Shown one piece after another: positions 22,948-34,942 of a stretch of 64,000 nucleotides of DNA (its first letter is position 1; every line of letters starts with the position of its first letter). Below the pieces are notes generated by a model. The model was not told the DNA's origin, did not search any database, and saw only the letters and a program-made list of their open reading frames with translations. The DNA is taken from NCBI GenBank assembly GCA_022315425.1, contig JAIUPT010000016.1, positions 434,001-498,000 on the forward strand, given 5' to 3'. Position numbers and translations under genes: made by a program. The DNA is from Pseudevernia furfuracea. Lineage: Eukaryota; Ascomycota; Lecanoromycetes; Lecanorales; Parmeliaceae.

Positions 22948-23099
22948 AAGCTACGACACTCGTCTCTAGACGTTATTGGTCTTGAGACACTCGTCTCTAC
23001 ACATTATTCGTCTCAAGACATTCGTCTAAAGACACCAGTTGTCTTGAGACACTCGTCGTCCTTAGACGCTAGTCTCAAGACAACGTGCGTCTTAAGACC
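22948..23099 (+). repeat. 31-bp minisatellite, about 5 units
   Basis: Units begin at 22979, 23010, 23041 and 23072 (exactly 31 bp apart), with a partial unit before. Each starts with GTCTTGAGAC or GTCTCAAGAC, near-palindromic 10-mers, followed by ACTCGTCT-like sequence and a second AGAC. Imperfect copies suggest age. Confidence 0.85.
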
Positions 23100-23371
23100 A
23101 AATATGGGGTCACGCAAAAATGGAAGGCCAGATGCGGCAAAATTGATACTAAGTCACAATGGGAAAGGGCGCTGAACAGCTTCCGTTGAAACGAATATGA
23201 AACGAGTTGTGATCTAGCGTCTATGACATTCGGATGGCTTACGGTTGTTTTAGGTGGGTTCTTGCGTAGGACTGTCAGATAGATCCTTCTAGAATCCCTG
23301 ACTTGCGGACCCATTAGGTTCGCAAGTCCAGGTCCGTAAGTAAGATCGTGGATTTGTCAATGAGCATCCGG

Positions 23372-24230
23372 CATGACTCTTGAAGTACCACAGCACATAC
23401 GGCAGCGACTCGCTGCCGCCATTGATGACTTAAGGGTTGCTGTTGGGCAGGAAGCAGCAAAAGCTTATCTGATGAATATTATCACCGCTGAGTCGCTGGA
23501 GTTCGAGCCTGGAGCCGAAATCTCCGACGATTCATGAATGAAATACATTAATGAAGACTGCATAACTGATGCCAGCGACCTTTCGTGTCCCACATCACTC
23601 TCGCCCTACGAAATGATTGAAAAACCTTTCTTGCAGATGACGAGCTCACAGACAGAAGCTAACCCATGTTGCTCAGCATCGTCGTCTCAAATCACCAAAG
23701 CTATATCTCCAGGAAAAGGCACATTCGCGGCGCTTTGCGGATCGTGTCGAAAATCAAAAACATATCGTAAGAGAGAGAAGTTGAAATATAAATCGCTAGA
23801 AACGGTCGTGCAAAACTTGCCACGCAGCAATCTCCTCGAGTCCCTCGATACTTACTGAGATATTTTGAAGATGGACGGGATATTCGCAACACAATCACGC
23901 CAAGTATTCACATGAACTCTAGAAGGTAACTCGAAACAGGTTCGTTGGCTGTATCATCATCTCATCCTTCGTTATTTGAATATAGAAGACGACCTTTATT
24001 AGTGACGACGATTCATCGCGGAGATGCGAAACCTGGACGATTACATCACCTTCTTTGCTCAAGCTCAGGTCAAATTGAGGGTTTATAAGCAGACGCGCCA
24101 AAGTGAAGAAAGTAATAGTAACAAGGCACACAAGGAATATCTCGCATATATCTACGCGGATCGAACCCCGCAGGATTACGAGCGTGTGAAGCAAGCACTC
24201 AAGAAAGATCTGCGACACGGACGACGATGA
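23372..24230 (+). pseudogene. unidentified gene remnant
   Basis: One frame reads from ATG 23372 through TGA codons at about 23534 and 23857 and a TAG-TGA pair near 23999, ending in TGA at 24228. Its segments look protein-like (QHIRQRLAAAIDDLRVAVG; later HKEYLAYIYADRTPQDYE). The final piece (24024-24230) is helical and charged. No domain was recognised. It lies inside the inverted-repeat pair and may be captured host sequence. Confidence 0.4.
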
Positions 24231-26060
24231 TCAATATTAGTTCATGGGTTCGTTGCTGATAGCGGGGACAGCATTCCAGGGCTCGGCCTCGGGCTTCTCT
24301 TGCTCTGTGGACCTGCCATCGCCCAAAAAATGTTATACGTCCATTTATGCAAGGGGAATCTGCTAACCCGTATTGCAGTTATAATACTATAGGATACACT
24401 GATCCTTATCTAAAGTCTCTGACCCAGAACATCCGCCGTTCACACACGCGCGTGTTGAGGATGTGTGAGATGATGCAGTCAGCAGCGGAAAGTCTGGTAC
24501 ATCACGGTAAGTTACGGGACAACGATGATTTAAGCGCTATTGCAGGAGGCTTGAGACAGTACATCTAGCTCGATGCAAGCCTACGGTAGATTCTCTACGG
24601 GTCTGGCTGGGCCTATTAGGGGCAATTTCTGTCCAACCTTCAAAGGCCTCTGACCATGAGTAGGAGAACTGTCAGCACCATACATCTTGTGACGAATGCT
24701 GTAACTAACACAAGGGGAACCATGCCGCTGAACTTGGTGGTAATCTTCTAGGTTGCTATCGCCCCAGACTTGGACTGGAGGGTAACCGAATATGGAAGAT
24801 ATTAACATGCACGCATCTGAGAGAATTTGAGAATCGAGACGGATTAGCATACTTCCAGGTCATACGGGAGCAAGGGTTGTCCAGAATGGCGTCCATTTCA
24901 GCCCGGATATCAGGGCCTTCTGCGAACTCTAGGGTCAACAGGGCTAGGGAGGAGAGGAGCCAAAAAAGGAGCATCCAGAAATGGTGGGGGAACTCGAACT
25001 GGAGAAGCCAGAACTGGAAGAGCCGGAATCGGCTTCAAAGGGTAAACATTGAAAGGTAAACTTTGGAGGGTAAGTATTGGAGGTCTCTATGCTTATTTAC
25101 AAATATAAAGCAAGAATACTCTCATTGGATTGCCTGACCTCCCATCAGCAATCTATCTTTCATATCTCGTCTCCGTCTAATTGAGAAAGCAACTTCTTAA
25201 TATGTCTTATGCAGCAAAAGCAAAAATGTAGCAATTCACCAGAAGAAAACCGAACTTAATGAAGAAGGCAGATCAGCTGGCGCGATTGTGTTATGTAGAT
25301 GTTGCAGTGATTATCCGCAGGAATGAAAGGTATTACACTTATCGATCGACAGATCACGATCAATGGCCTCCCGCCATCACAGAGATAGTAGGTATGAACC
25401 TGACAGATATATCCGCCATGCGCTGACTCAACCTTAGAAAGAATCTTACCCTTTGCCAGTGAATCTGCTCCCTCGAGACTTTGATAAGTATAATTGTGAA
25501 AGCCTGCAAAAGTTGAAGAAGTCATTGACCACGTTACAAATCACGGGTTTTGAGTCTTTACAGAATACATAGACGTGACGAGATTTTATGCTGCATTGTA
25601 TAGTCTAGTAAGAGAAAGACAATCACGTAAAAGATGTATCACGCTTTTACCTTAAATTACACGGCGGCCTGAATCGCTGCCTATCGTATAAAGTATCTAT
25701 CTTTTCAATGATGTTATATACTCGAATATCAATGTAGAAAGCCTCTGAAGTACATGATAATTAGCAAAGCGGAACATTCAGATCTTAAATGCGCATATGT
25801 ATATATAGCAATAATCAGTTTTCTGATTTATATTATGTGAACTTTTCAACCGTTATGCTTGGCTAATTATTCGAGAGCAGGATCATGCTATCTTGAACTC
25901 TCTTGATAGCTTCTTACATTCTGATCTGTTTGCTTGACTCTTTACCCTCTCCTGTTATGCAGACTTATGAAGATGCTAACCAGTGTCACATCAGAGCAGC
26001 AAGTCGCTATCATATGCTATGTTATTTCAATATCGAATGCTCAGAGTCCTCGGACCTGCT
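24231..26060. other. unidentified sequence inside the inverted repeats
   Basis: Short open pieces on both strands (24347-24568 plus; 24581-24974 and 25256-25525 minus) without motifs. The minus piece at 24756-24974 begins with a hydrophobic run (MLLFWLLSSLALLTL) that could be a fragmentary signal peptide. No gene is supported. Confidence 0.35.
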
Positions 26061-26233
26061 GATCCTAACTTGCGGACCCATTAGGTCCGCAAGTCATATA
26101 TTCTAGAAGGATCTATCTGATAGCCTTAGGCGGGCTCGCACCGTAAGCGGTCCGCCTAAATAAGTACTGGTTCCATGTCCGTTTCAACTGTCCATCCCAC
26201 TTCTATTCATCAATTCTGGCCCCCTTCCTATGA

Positions 26234-27658
26234 TTAGGGGAATTCAGGGTAGACTTTTAGCCAAAAATCGCCCCATTTAACACCTGATTTCACTATCTTA
26301 CCCTGAACACTCCTTGCCCAGTTTGCATCCTGTTGTTTGAGGACTGCGGGTCGAGGTTGCTCCTGAATGAAGCGATATATACGAACTTCAGAGTGTCGAA
26401 TACTTTGCATCTCGCCCTCGCTGAAAGAATCAAGGCTGATAGATGGCCCTCGACGAGAGGGGGAGTTGTATTGAGATATCACCAACTCAAGCTTTACTGG
26501 ATATCCACCAAGCCTCTTTGAGCAAGCAAGAGGTGCAACGTATGGAATTTCATCTGGAGCGAGTATCTCTCTCTTCTTTCGATCTTTGTCCTCTATAAAG
26601 CCGCGCTCCAGGGTCCAGACCAATTCATCAAAAAGTATTCTGAGTGCGTGCAGGTTCATACGTTCAAAATGAATAGGATGAATGGGAACGATGTCAATCG
26701 ACTTAGAGAAATATTTTGGACTAGGAGCGAGCAGACCAGGGGCAGGTGCAGTAACATAATCGAGTGGAGAGACTGAAGAGGGAAGTATCGAAGCAGGCAA
26801 AATTTCAGTCTTCTTTACAGGCCTCGACCAAGCAAATATAGACTCATCCCTTCGTGATTGCAGAATCTCGTACTGAAGCCTTTGAAATGCTTTATGATCC
26901 CCTTCACCGTAGCGCTGTGAAATGTTTACGTTGAAAAGGCCTAGCAAGGAATAAGCGATATCTTCCGGCCTAGAGGTCTTCCGGTAGGATGCCCATGACA
27001 TTTTCGCTGCAACGCTGGCTTCCAAAGGCCTGGAGAGATCACGACTGCTGATACCAGTGGCGCGAGATACTTGGGCTTCCAAACCAGTCCTCGTTTCAAT
27101 CTTTTTCCAGCTTTTGTCGTAAAAGACGACCTCGCGGGAAGCTAGGAGCTCTTGTAAAGTCCATCCTCGCTCGAATCATTCGCTCTTATGGAACTGCTTC
27201 CTTTTTATCCCCGTCTCATCTTTAACGACCGAAATATCTGCAAGATATGCGATATAAAATCTGGCCTTCATATATCATTGATACATCGAGTTGATTGTCT
27301 CAGACAACTCAGCGCTGCTGCTCTTGTCGATGCAGCATGTATTCATCCACACTCATTCTCAGCCATCTTTTTCCGCCGACGAGCAGAAAGAGTCCAGCTT
27401 TGTCCATCCCTTAAGCTTTGAGAGATCTTCTTTTGGCTGTGTGAGATCTTTATATGATACCTCCTCGTCTTCCCATCGATGCGAGAGTATAACGTAAGGA
27501 GGGATTCTACCGGGTAGAAATTCTTGAGTTTTGCGAGTCGATGTATTAAGTAGATGCATCGTCTTCGCAAAGGTCGTTAGTGAACTGAGGCTAATCAAAT
27601 TTCTAGCACATCCGACGAATCGCCAGGTTAGTACTCTGCACTTTACATAGGCAGCCAT
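26234..27658 (-). pseudogene. HET (heterokaryon incompatibility) domain protein, decayed
   Basis: Reads on the minus strand from about 27560. The HET domain N-terminal motif is clear: MHLLNTSTRKTQEF then YVILSHRWEDEEVSYKDL. The next blocks follow in one frame: CCIDKSSSAELSE..INSMYQ, then FERGWTLQELLA, then DIAYSLLGLFNVNISQRYGEG and AFQRLQYEIL. In-frame TGA codons lie at about 27342-27363 and 27290 (the latter at a Trp position), with further stops near 27180-27230. The C-terminal 280 residues (26234-27082) remain open. HET proteins trigger cell death when incompatible fungal strains fuse. This copy can no longer make a complete HET domain. Confidence 0.85.
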
Positions 27659-28500
27659 CTGTTGAAAATAGTGGCAAACAGCCCTACGGTACTAGTGGCT
27701 TGGCACTTCGCTCACTACATGTATTCTATCTTCCTACATAGACACTCCTTAGTTCACTCAATATCAGTCGTTTCAGATCCCATTATTCAACACCATCGAA
27801 TCATTGAGAAAATTACTGATGTAAAATTTCGGGCGCTAAAAATGACTAGCGAGAACGCTGGATTGTGATTGTGTGGTTGATAGTCAATCAACGGAATGGC
27901 TGCTATCTGAACATTGTTATAAGTATTTATGCGCGGGATAGCACTCACAACCTTTTGACCCTTTGTCGCATCACAATAATATTGTGAGCACTTTGCACAC
28001 TGCAGCTAGGAGCCCAGACCCACGTCTCCCGAATTCACAACCAGGGGACTTGATGAGTAGGTTTTTGCTTTTCGATCTTGCCTCTTCCCCATTCCTGACA
28101 AGACATAGCCGCGATGTACTAATACCTCAGCTACTTTAGAATTTAATTGTCGACAGTCAGTAAGTATCGACTGCAAAGAAGGGTCGACAGAGGCAGCTTC
28201 GGCGCTATATACATAGGTAACAGATGCGAGAGCGAGAGAAAGAGGGTTTGAAGACGATCGTGTAGAGTCAGAGAGATATCGAAGCAAATCATAATTCGTT
28301 CATCTTTTGATGTTCATCTCATAAAGAATTCTATCTCATATCATTCATAAACGTGTTAATTAACGTTTTTATCGATCGCAATCTACTTTATCAAGAATCG
28401 AAATTATATAACTGTAATCTGTTATAAGCAAGAGCTCGTGTGAATTAAATAATAACTATATCGATACTATAAATTTTGAGCTTTCGTTCTTTATCGTATA
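27659..28500. other. flank with one open frame of unknown nature
   Basis: Minus-strand frame 28006-28287 (93 codons, Ser/Ala-rich, no motif) is the only sizeable open stretch. Composition turns AT-rich from about 28290. No gene is claimed. Confidence 0.4.
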
Positions 28501-29239
28501 CTTCTCTTTATAAAATCATTTACGAGAGATTTCTAAGCGACTTGATAGATTTTTTTTTTTGATCGAGAACAAAAAAATCGCGAAATATAGAAATTCTCTT
28601 ATAGAGCGACAATTAGAACTATTATAAACGTTTAATAAGTTATAATTGAAAGAACATATTTGATACTCTTAGATAATAACTTTTTATACGTTATATAATA
28701 TTATTATTAATTATACGTAACGAGACTTAAATTTATTAAATTTTTAAATTTTTCGAAATAGAATTAAAAAAAGTAAATAAAAATCTAATAAATTTAACGA
28801 ATTTAAACTTTGAGTATATATATAAGAACAATTATTTTTATTAAAAACTTATAGTTACTTACGTTAAAATTCTTATATTCGATTCTCTATTTGATATTAC
28901 TTATATATAAAGCTTAGCGTTATTGCACGTTATATAATAAAAAACTTATAATTTTTACGTAACTATTATATAGAATCTTAAAAAAGTAAATAAAAAATCT
29001 CGAATTTAAGTATTATATATAACGTGTAATAATATTACGTTATATTTATAAGTAATATTAAATAGAGAATTAAGTACGAGAATTTTAGCGTAAGTAACTA
29101 TAAATACTTAATAGATATAATTATTTCTCTATATATATCTAAAGTTTATAATTTTATAACTTATTTATTCTCGATTAAAAAATTTTTTTTTTATTAAGAT
29201 CGCTTAGAAATCTTTCGTAAATAATTTTATAAAGAGAAG
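28501..29239. mobile_element. 739-bp palindromic TIR element with TA flanks
   Basis: The left end CTTCTCTTTATAAAAT..ATTTACGAGAG is repeated in inverse at 29239, with about 40 bp of near identity (allowing C/T and G/A changes) including TTTCTAAGCGA. TA flanks both tips (28499-28500, 29240-29241), as in Tc1/mariner-type insertions. A second inner inverted pair (about 28850-28945 against 29010-29100) makes the element foldback-like. No coding potential. Confidence 0.75.
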
Positions 29240-30029
29240 TATGTTTTAACAATCAAAAAATTCATTAGATCGTTAATAATTATTAGTTTAAAAATAATTT
29301 GAGATTATATATCGAGTATAAAAAATTCGTTAAAAGATATTAAATAATAAGAATATTTTTAAAGCAACAAATCTATTTAAAATTATCGAGTCTTATTAAC
29401 ATATATAAGAATAATATAACTTATATAATATAAGTATAATACTCGTTATATCTACGCACTTCGTTAGCATATATAATAAATATCTTATTATATTCTTTTT
29501 AATCGATTATAGTAGCTCTTTTCTCGTCACTCTTTTATAATATCAAATTTCTCTCACTAAAAGTATTTAACGTCTAAACTCAAAGCGTTGTTTAATTTTA
29601 TATCTTATTTGAGAATATTAACGAAATAAATTAAATATAAATTCTAAAAGTTACGTAGTTACTAACTTATCTATTAAGTAGAATACGAAGAAAGCTCGCG
29701 AGAATTAACGCGACGACTAAGTCTCTAACACTTGTACAATCTTAAGCGCGATAAAAACGTCAAGATAATAATAGAATATAGTCTTCTATTATATATTAGA
29801 CTAATAAGCTATCTATTCACGTTTAAATTTAAAATATGCTATGTCTCTCAAAAGATTATATTATGATTTACTCGATCAAAGATAACGATTATCTTATTTT
29901 AGTCTACTCTCTATTAAGACTTTATATTACGAAATAACGATTCGTAGAGATTTATAAGCTTAAGATACTATATAATTAATCATCGTCTTATTATTAGTAT
30001 TATATCTCACGAGAATACTAAAAAAGCTT
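29240..30029. other. AT-rich desert
   Basis: RIP-like composition with no recognised coding trace; it may include the 5' flank of the NLR pseudogene. Confidence 0.5.
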
Positions 30030-32283
30030 AACGAGATATACGTTGTTAAGACTATATGATGAGATAAATCTACGCGATATAGACGAAGTATATAATTATT
30101 TATAAGCTGCTAGACGAAGAGTATTCTTTATTATCGATTAGCTTCGTCTATAACGACAACGTCTATATTCTTAAGCGCATTAATGATTATTATATCGTTA
30201 TCGTATATCTTTCGAAAGAGAGATACGATATCGTCTTCGTTATTAGCGTAATTAAAGATATGCTACGTAGCTTCGAGTTCATTTAAATTAAATTAATAAT
30301 CGATATCGAAGAAGAGATATTTAGCGATAAATATAATATTAGACTCGACGATATCGTAATCGATTGTTTTATAAAGAAGAAGAGTGATATGATTTTATAT
30401 AATTTTAATAAGACGAGTTAAGATTAGATATTCGAGCGAATCGAATTCTTAAACTCGTCGTTAATAATTCTTTTAATTATATTAATTAAGCTAAGTGTAG
30501 ATTATAAGAGAAAGAATAGTTATATCGTCGAGTTCGTTCGAAGAATAATAATTAAAAATTCAAGATTACAAGAGAAATATTAACATTTAGACGTAGAGTA
30601 TAATCGATTATATAAATTAAATTATACTTATCGCGACGATAATTAGAGATGTGAGATTAGTTATAATAGCGTATCTTCGTTACTACTTCAGAGATTACAA
30701 TAAGATCTTAATTCGAACGACTCGATAGTACATTATAATCTTATTATATTAGCGAATCAGCTAATAAAAGATATGATTATTCGCGATCAACTAATTTAAA
30801 AGTATAATATTTTATGCTTTAAGATAAAAGCGATAGAGCTAATAAATAATTTTCTCTGCGTTATAATTCGAGATATTTATAATTATTCGAATTTATATAA
30901 AAACGATACGTAATAAGACTACGCGACGATTACGATAGCGTCGTATATTAAGAAACTTCTTAAGATGATTTTAGAATATTAGATTGTTAATATATAAAAG
31001 ACGACTATAGAGATAAATAAGTAGATTATAGATATTTACTATATTAGTCTTAAAAGAAGTAGATTAGATAGTAATATTACTTCTTTTATTATAAAGAAAA
31101 GAGCTTAAGAGAAATTATAAAATCGTTTTCTTTATAATTATTAAATAGATACTAGATCATAGAAGATATATAACGCTAATTCTCTTTATAATAACTTTAA
31201 TTAAATCTCTCTTCTTCGTATTATATAAAAAAAATAACAATTTTATTAATTAAAAATATATCTTCGTTTAGATCGAAAAGTAACTTTATATATATTATTA
31301 CGCTTCGTTATATAAAATTAACGAAATCGAATATATTTTTTTACTCTCACGAGCTCTTATAAAGATTAACGAAAGTATTAAGAAATCTTAGATCGTTATC
31401 GAGTACGCTTATCGATTTCAATAGTCTCGATCGCAAAGTTATATCTTTTAAATATATATATTTAGTTTGAATATATTTTTATAGATCTATTATAATATTA
31501 TACGAAGTTTAAAACTTTTTACGTATAACGATTTAAAGATTAATTTATGTAAATTAATTTTTAAATAACTTAAGAAGAAGAATTATAATTAATTAATAAT
31601 TTTAAATAATGTAAACAATATAAAGTTCTTTTTCTTTATAACTAAATCGAATATATTATCTATTACTCTTATATAAACTTAAAGATCTTTAAGCGACTAT
31701 TTTTTAAGTGTATTAAGTTTTTAGAAATCGTTACTCGTAACGATAAGAAGTAGATTTTTAGATTAGAATCTTACTTATAAAGAATTATATATAAAGATAT
31801 ATCTCTTTTTATTATAAGAAGCGAAAGACTTATTATAATTAAAGATAAAGAGATTTAAGACTTTTTTCGAAATATATAATATAGAAAAACTATTAAATAT
31901 TTTAAAATATATTTCGTTAGTCATTATCTAGATCGCGACTTTTATTAAACGCAATCGAATATTTTATTAAGATTATCTAATCGTTCTTAAAAAGAATAAG
32001 TAAAATCTAACGAATTATTTGAGTTAGAATCTTTAAGATTTTCGAAGATCGCGTGATTTTCTTAATTCTATCTTTCGAATATAAAAGTTATTCTTTAATC
32101 AGATTTTAATATAAAAATCTTAGACGACGAAGCTATTATCTTTGATAGCGATATTTAATTCATAACGAATTTCGAAGAATCTATTATAATCGTTGATTAA
32201 AAGAAATATAAATTTTAAAATAACACTTGATACGCTTATCGAATTCGTCTTAATTACTTAAGAGATTAAAAGAGAGATATTCA

Positions 32284-32478
32284 TGTCAGGACCAGTACAG
32301 AGTCAAGTCATGTAGGTGTATTGAATAAGACAACTAGATGCAGAACAACTATGTACTGGGAGGGCAGGCCATATATGTATGGCGGAGTGAACCTGCCAAG
32401 ACACGCTAAGCCTAAAGGGGGAAGGTGTGTCAACAAAGGAAGGTGTGTCACAAAGGGATGCGAGGTACGCTCGTAACA
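32284..32478 (-). repeat. 3' LTR of the element in the NLR
   Basis: 195 bp, TG..CA ends, followed inside the element by a C9 run whose complement is the polypurine tract. Confidence 0.9.
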
Positions 32479-33270
32479 CTACCCCCCCCCTCCGAAAAGA
32501 CATGTCCTCATGGCTGTAGTCGCTCGCTCATAGTCGCTCGCTATGCATGTGAAAGAAAGAACAAAAGCAGAAACATGATGCTGGGGGATCGGCGCTATCC
32601 TTTTCTGTCATGATGCTGATCCCACGTTGCTCCGGTGACGTCTTGACGATGCCATGTCGCTAGCATGACGTCATGCGGTCGCAGGGGTGCTGGAACGGCC
32701 TCCATTGGTGAAGAGTTGAAGAAATGGTGGCCAAGAAGGTATTTTGCCATGGAGTGGACAGCTGATATTGGATTTGCGGCCGGAGAAGAAATCCAGAAAT
32801 GAAGGCCTGTGATTGGCTGAGGCCTTCCGAACCGCCCGAACCTTAAATCTTAAACCAATATCAAATCCTTCTGGCGCAGTCTCCTTGGGACCAAATCCAC
32901 CGAGGGCGACGACGACATCAACAACACGCTTCGGGCCTCCGGCTATGGCGTCGTCGGCAGTCATAGACTATGGCTCGGGGGGAGGCGAAGAAGGTAGCTG
33001 TCATATGGCGTTGTTGTTGAATATCAAGTCGCTGAGCATTCGAATTTGCCTGAGTGAAAAACGAGTCTTGGCGCTTTTCTGGAATGACCTGAATCGCTCA
33101 AAGACACCATGTCCGAGGTTCGGCCGGATCGCATGTCGATTTGGGCGCGCTAGGCCTGATCCGGGCCAGTGATTCCGTAAACGCTTGTGTTGTCCATGCC
33201 CGCAGCAGCCACATTGTTTTGTCCATGCCAACATTGTCCATGCGTGCTGCAGTCACATTGCCTTGCCCAT

Positions 33271-33440
33271 GTTGTCCATGTAGAATCGAAAAAATCCATC
33301 GCATGCATCCACATCAACTCCCGCTGGCAGCCTGTGCTGGGAGTATTGTCCATGTTGTCCATGTAGAATCGAAAAAATCCATCGCATGCAGATATGTTTT
33401 TCACCTCAACTCCTGCTGGCAGCCTGTCCTGGGAGTACCA
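33271..33440 (+). repeat. two tandem 83-bp units inside the LTR element
   Basis: GTTGTCCATGTAGAATCG occurs at 33271 and 33354. Each is followed by AATCCATCGCATGCA and a segment ending in CTGGGAGTA. Shorter TTGTCCATG motifs also lie just upstream (33196-33270), as if the array grew from a smaller repeat. Confidence 0.8.
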
Positions 33441-34372
33441 TTGTAGATTTGCCCTGTGCCTCCCAAGCTCTTGCCATCAAATATCCACCTCCTATTCATT
33501 TCCTGACCATAGCCTCTTGCCATTCGACGCCCGTCGCTGTGTTGTCCTAGTGCTATCCATTGCATCCATCCGCTTCGTAAGCCTACCGCTTCGACTGCCG
33601 GTGTCTCACCAATACTAAGTTCTTGACACCCGTCCTAAGACCGATAGCGAGTACTCCGCTGTCAATGACCTGTCTGACATAGAGCTCCCGTAACTCAAGC
33701 GCCTGATTCGTAAAATTTGTGTTGTAATTCGCCATGTCGTGAAAATGATAGAAAGGGGAAAGAAAGAATCGAATGTGTTGTGCCATTGTAGCAGGCTCAC
33801 TTGCCGTCCGTTTTCTTTGTTCCCACATGATTTCTTTGCTTGCCCGTTTGACACCCCGCAAAGAATATGAGTGCTCTGAAGAATGTTGTTTGCGGTGGTG
33901 TGTTGAGAAATTCAGGTGTGAAGCCCAGGCGGGGTAGAATGCGGCTTCTTTTCGTGTTGTATGGCCGACATGCTCAATGAAGAGGTCGTGCGTTTGCTGT
34001 TGTTTTGAGTGTCTTCGGATCTGATCTCGTTGTCTTGTAGCAGGCTCGCTGTGGGGTGAGGAGGTGTTTTGACGATTTCTTTTTAATTCGCTAAGTCGTA
34101 CGAATGATTTAGTAACTTCTTTATCCCTTGCTCACTGTACACAAGGCGGTTCCGCCATGGTTCCTTTTGCCGTCTGGTGGCCAGACCCAGAGGTGCCCTC
34201 TGCCCGTATGGTGGGTAGACCCAGGGATACGATGTCTCAATTGTCGATATTGACCTCAACCCGAAGGTGTCTTGATCTCACTTAGTCTTCTTGACAAAGC
34301 TCCTGCCAGTATACTTATTTGAATTCGCTTACTGTCAAAAAAACGAATGGAGTGAGGGTGATCTAGTTGTAG

Positions 34373-34567
34373 TGTCAGGACCAGTACAGAGTCAAGTCAT
34401 GTAGGTGTATTGAATAAGACAACTAGATGCAGAACAACTATGTACTGGGAGGGCAGGCCATATATGTATGGCGGAGTGAACCTGTCAAGACACGCTAAGT
34501 CTAAAGGGGGAAGGTGTGTCAACAAAGAAAGGTGTGTCACAAAGGGATGCGAGGTACGCTCGTAACA
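34373..34567 (-). repeat. 5' LTR of the element in the NLR
   Basis: 195 bp, 98.5% identical to the other LTR. The differing bases here are T, T and A where the other copy has C, C and G. Confidence 0.9.
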
Positions 34568-34942
34568 ATATACGCGATATACTTACTCGTGTAAGTATTA
34601 ATATATTACTAACTCGAGTAAAGAAAGAAGAAAGTAAATTATATAAGTTAAGCTTTATAACTATTAATAAAGAAATTCTCGAACGATGAATATAAGTATA
34701 AAGAGACGTGTAAATTATTATTAACGTATATTTAAGCGATATTATATTATAATTATATATTTAAAGATAATCTTAAATATCGCGAAGTTCTTCTTTATAA
34801 CGTTGAATAATTTAATTAATAGTAAGATAGATATATCTTTGTATATTAAGAAGTTTTCGAAGTATATAAAATCGATTAAAAACTATTAGAGAAAGATGTA
34901 ACTATTATATTAAAAAGTCTATCTCTGTTTATATTGATATTT

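Larger units (their letters stand above)
23225..26165. mobile_element. possible 2.9-kb element with long terminal inverted repeats
   Basis: CAGATAGATCCTTCTAGAA at 23276 recurs inverted at about 26101-26119. Just inside both sits a hairpin ACTTGCGGACC...GGTCCGCAAGT (23301-23327 and 26069-26095). Similarity extends outwards through a CTTACGGT/GCGGACCG block (about 23230-23245 and 26140-26160). Together that gives inverted ends of roughly 100 bp. No transposase is visible inside. Exact ends and target duplication could not be fixed, so it may also be two separate short palindromic elements. Confidence 0.5.
32284..34567 (-). mobile_element. 2,284-bp non-autonomous LTR element inside the NLR
   Basis: 195-bp LTRs at 32284-32478 and 34373-34567, both TGTCAGG...GTAACA on the plus strand, differ at only three positions (all transitions). 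Immediately inside the left LTR, the minus strand carries a polypurine tract (GGAGGGGGGGGGTAG), so the element reads on the minus strand. The internal 1.9 kb is GC-balanced and has no pol; short minus-strand frames (33583-33861, 32671-32964) are unrecognised. Size and content fit a LARD/TRIM-like or copia-derived non-autonomous element. No clear target duplication: flanks ATTCA and ATATA differ. It interrupts the NLR frame between the NB-ARC end and the first TPR segment. Confidence 0.88.

Noticed and set aside
32813..33172. 119-codon plus and overlapping 97-codon minus frames in the LTR element
   Set aside because: Overlapping frames on both strands without motifs; not enough to call a captured gene.
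32276..34572. target duplication around the LTR element in the NLR
   Set aside because: The flanking 5-mers ATTCA and ATATA do not match; RIP after insertion could have changed them, but this cannot be claimed.
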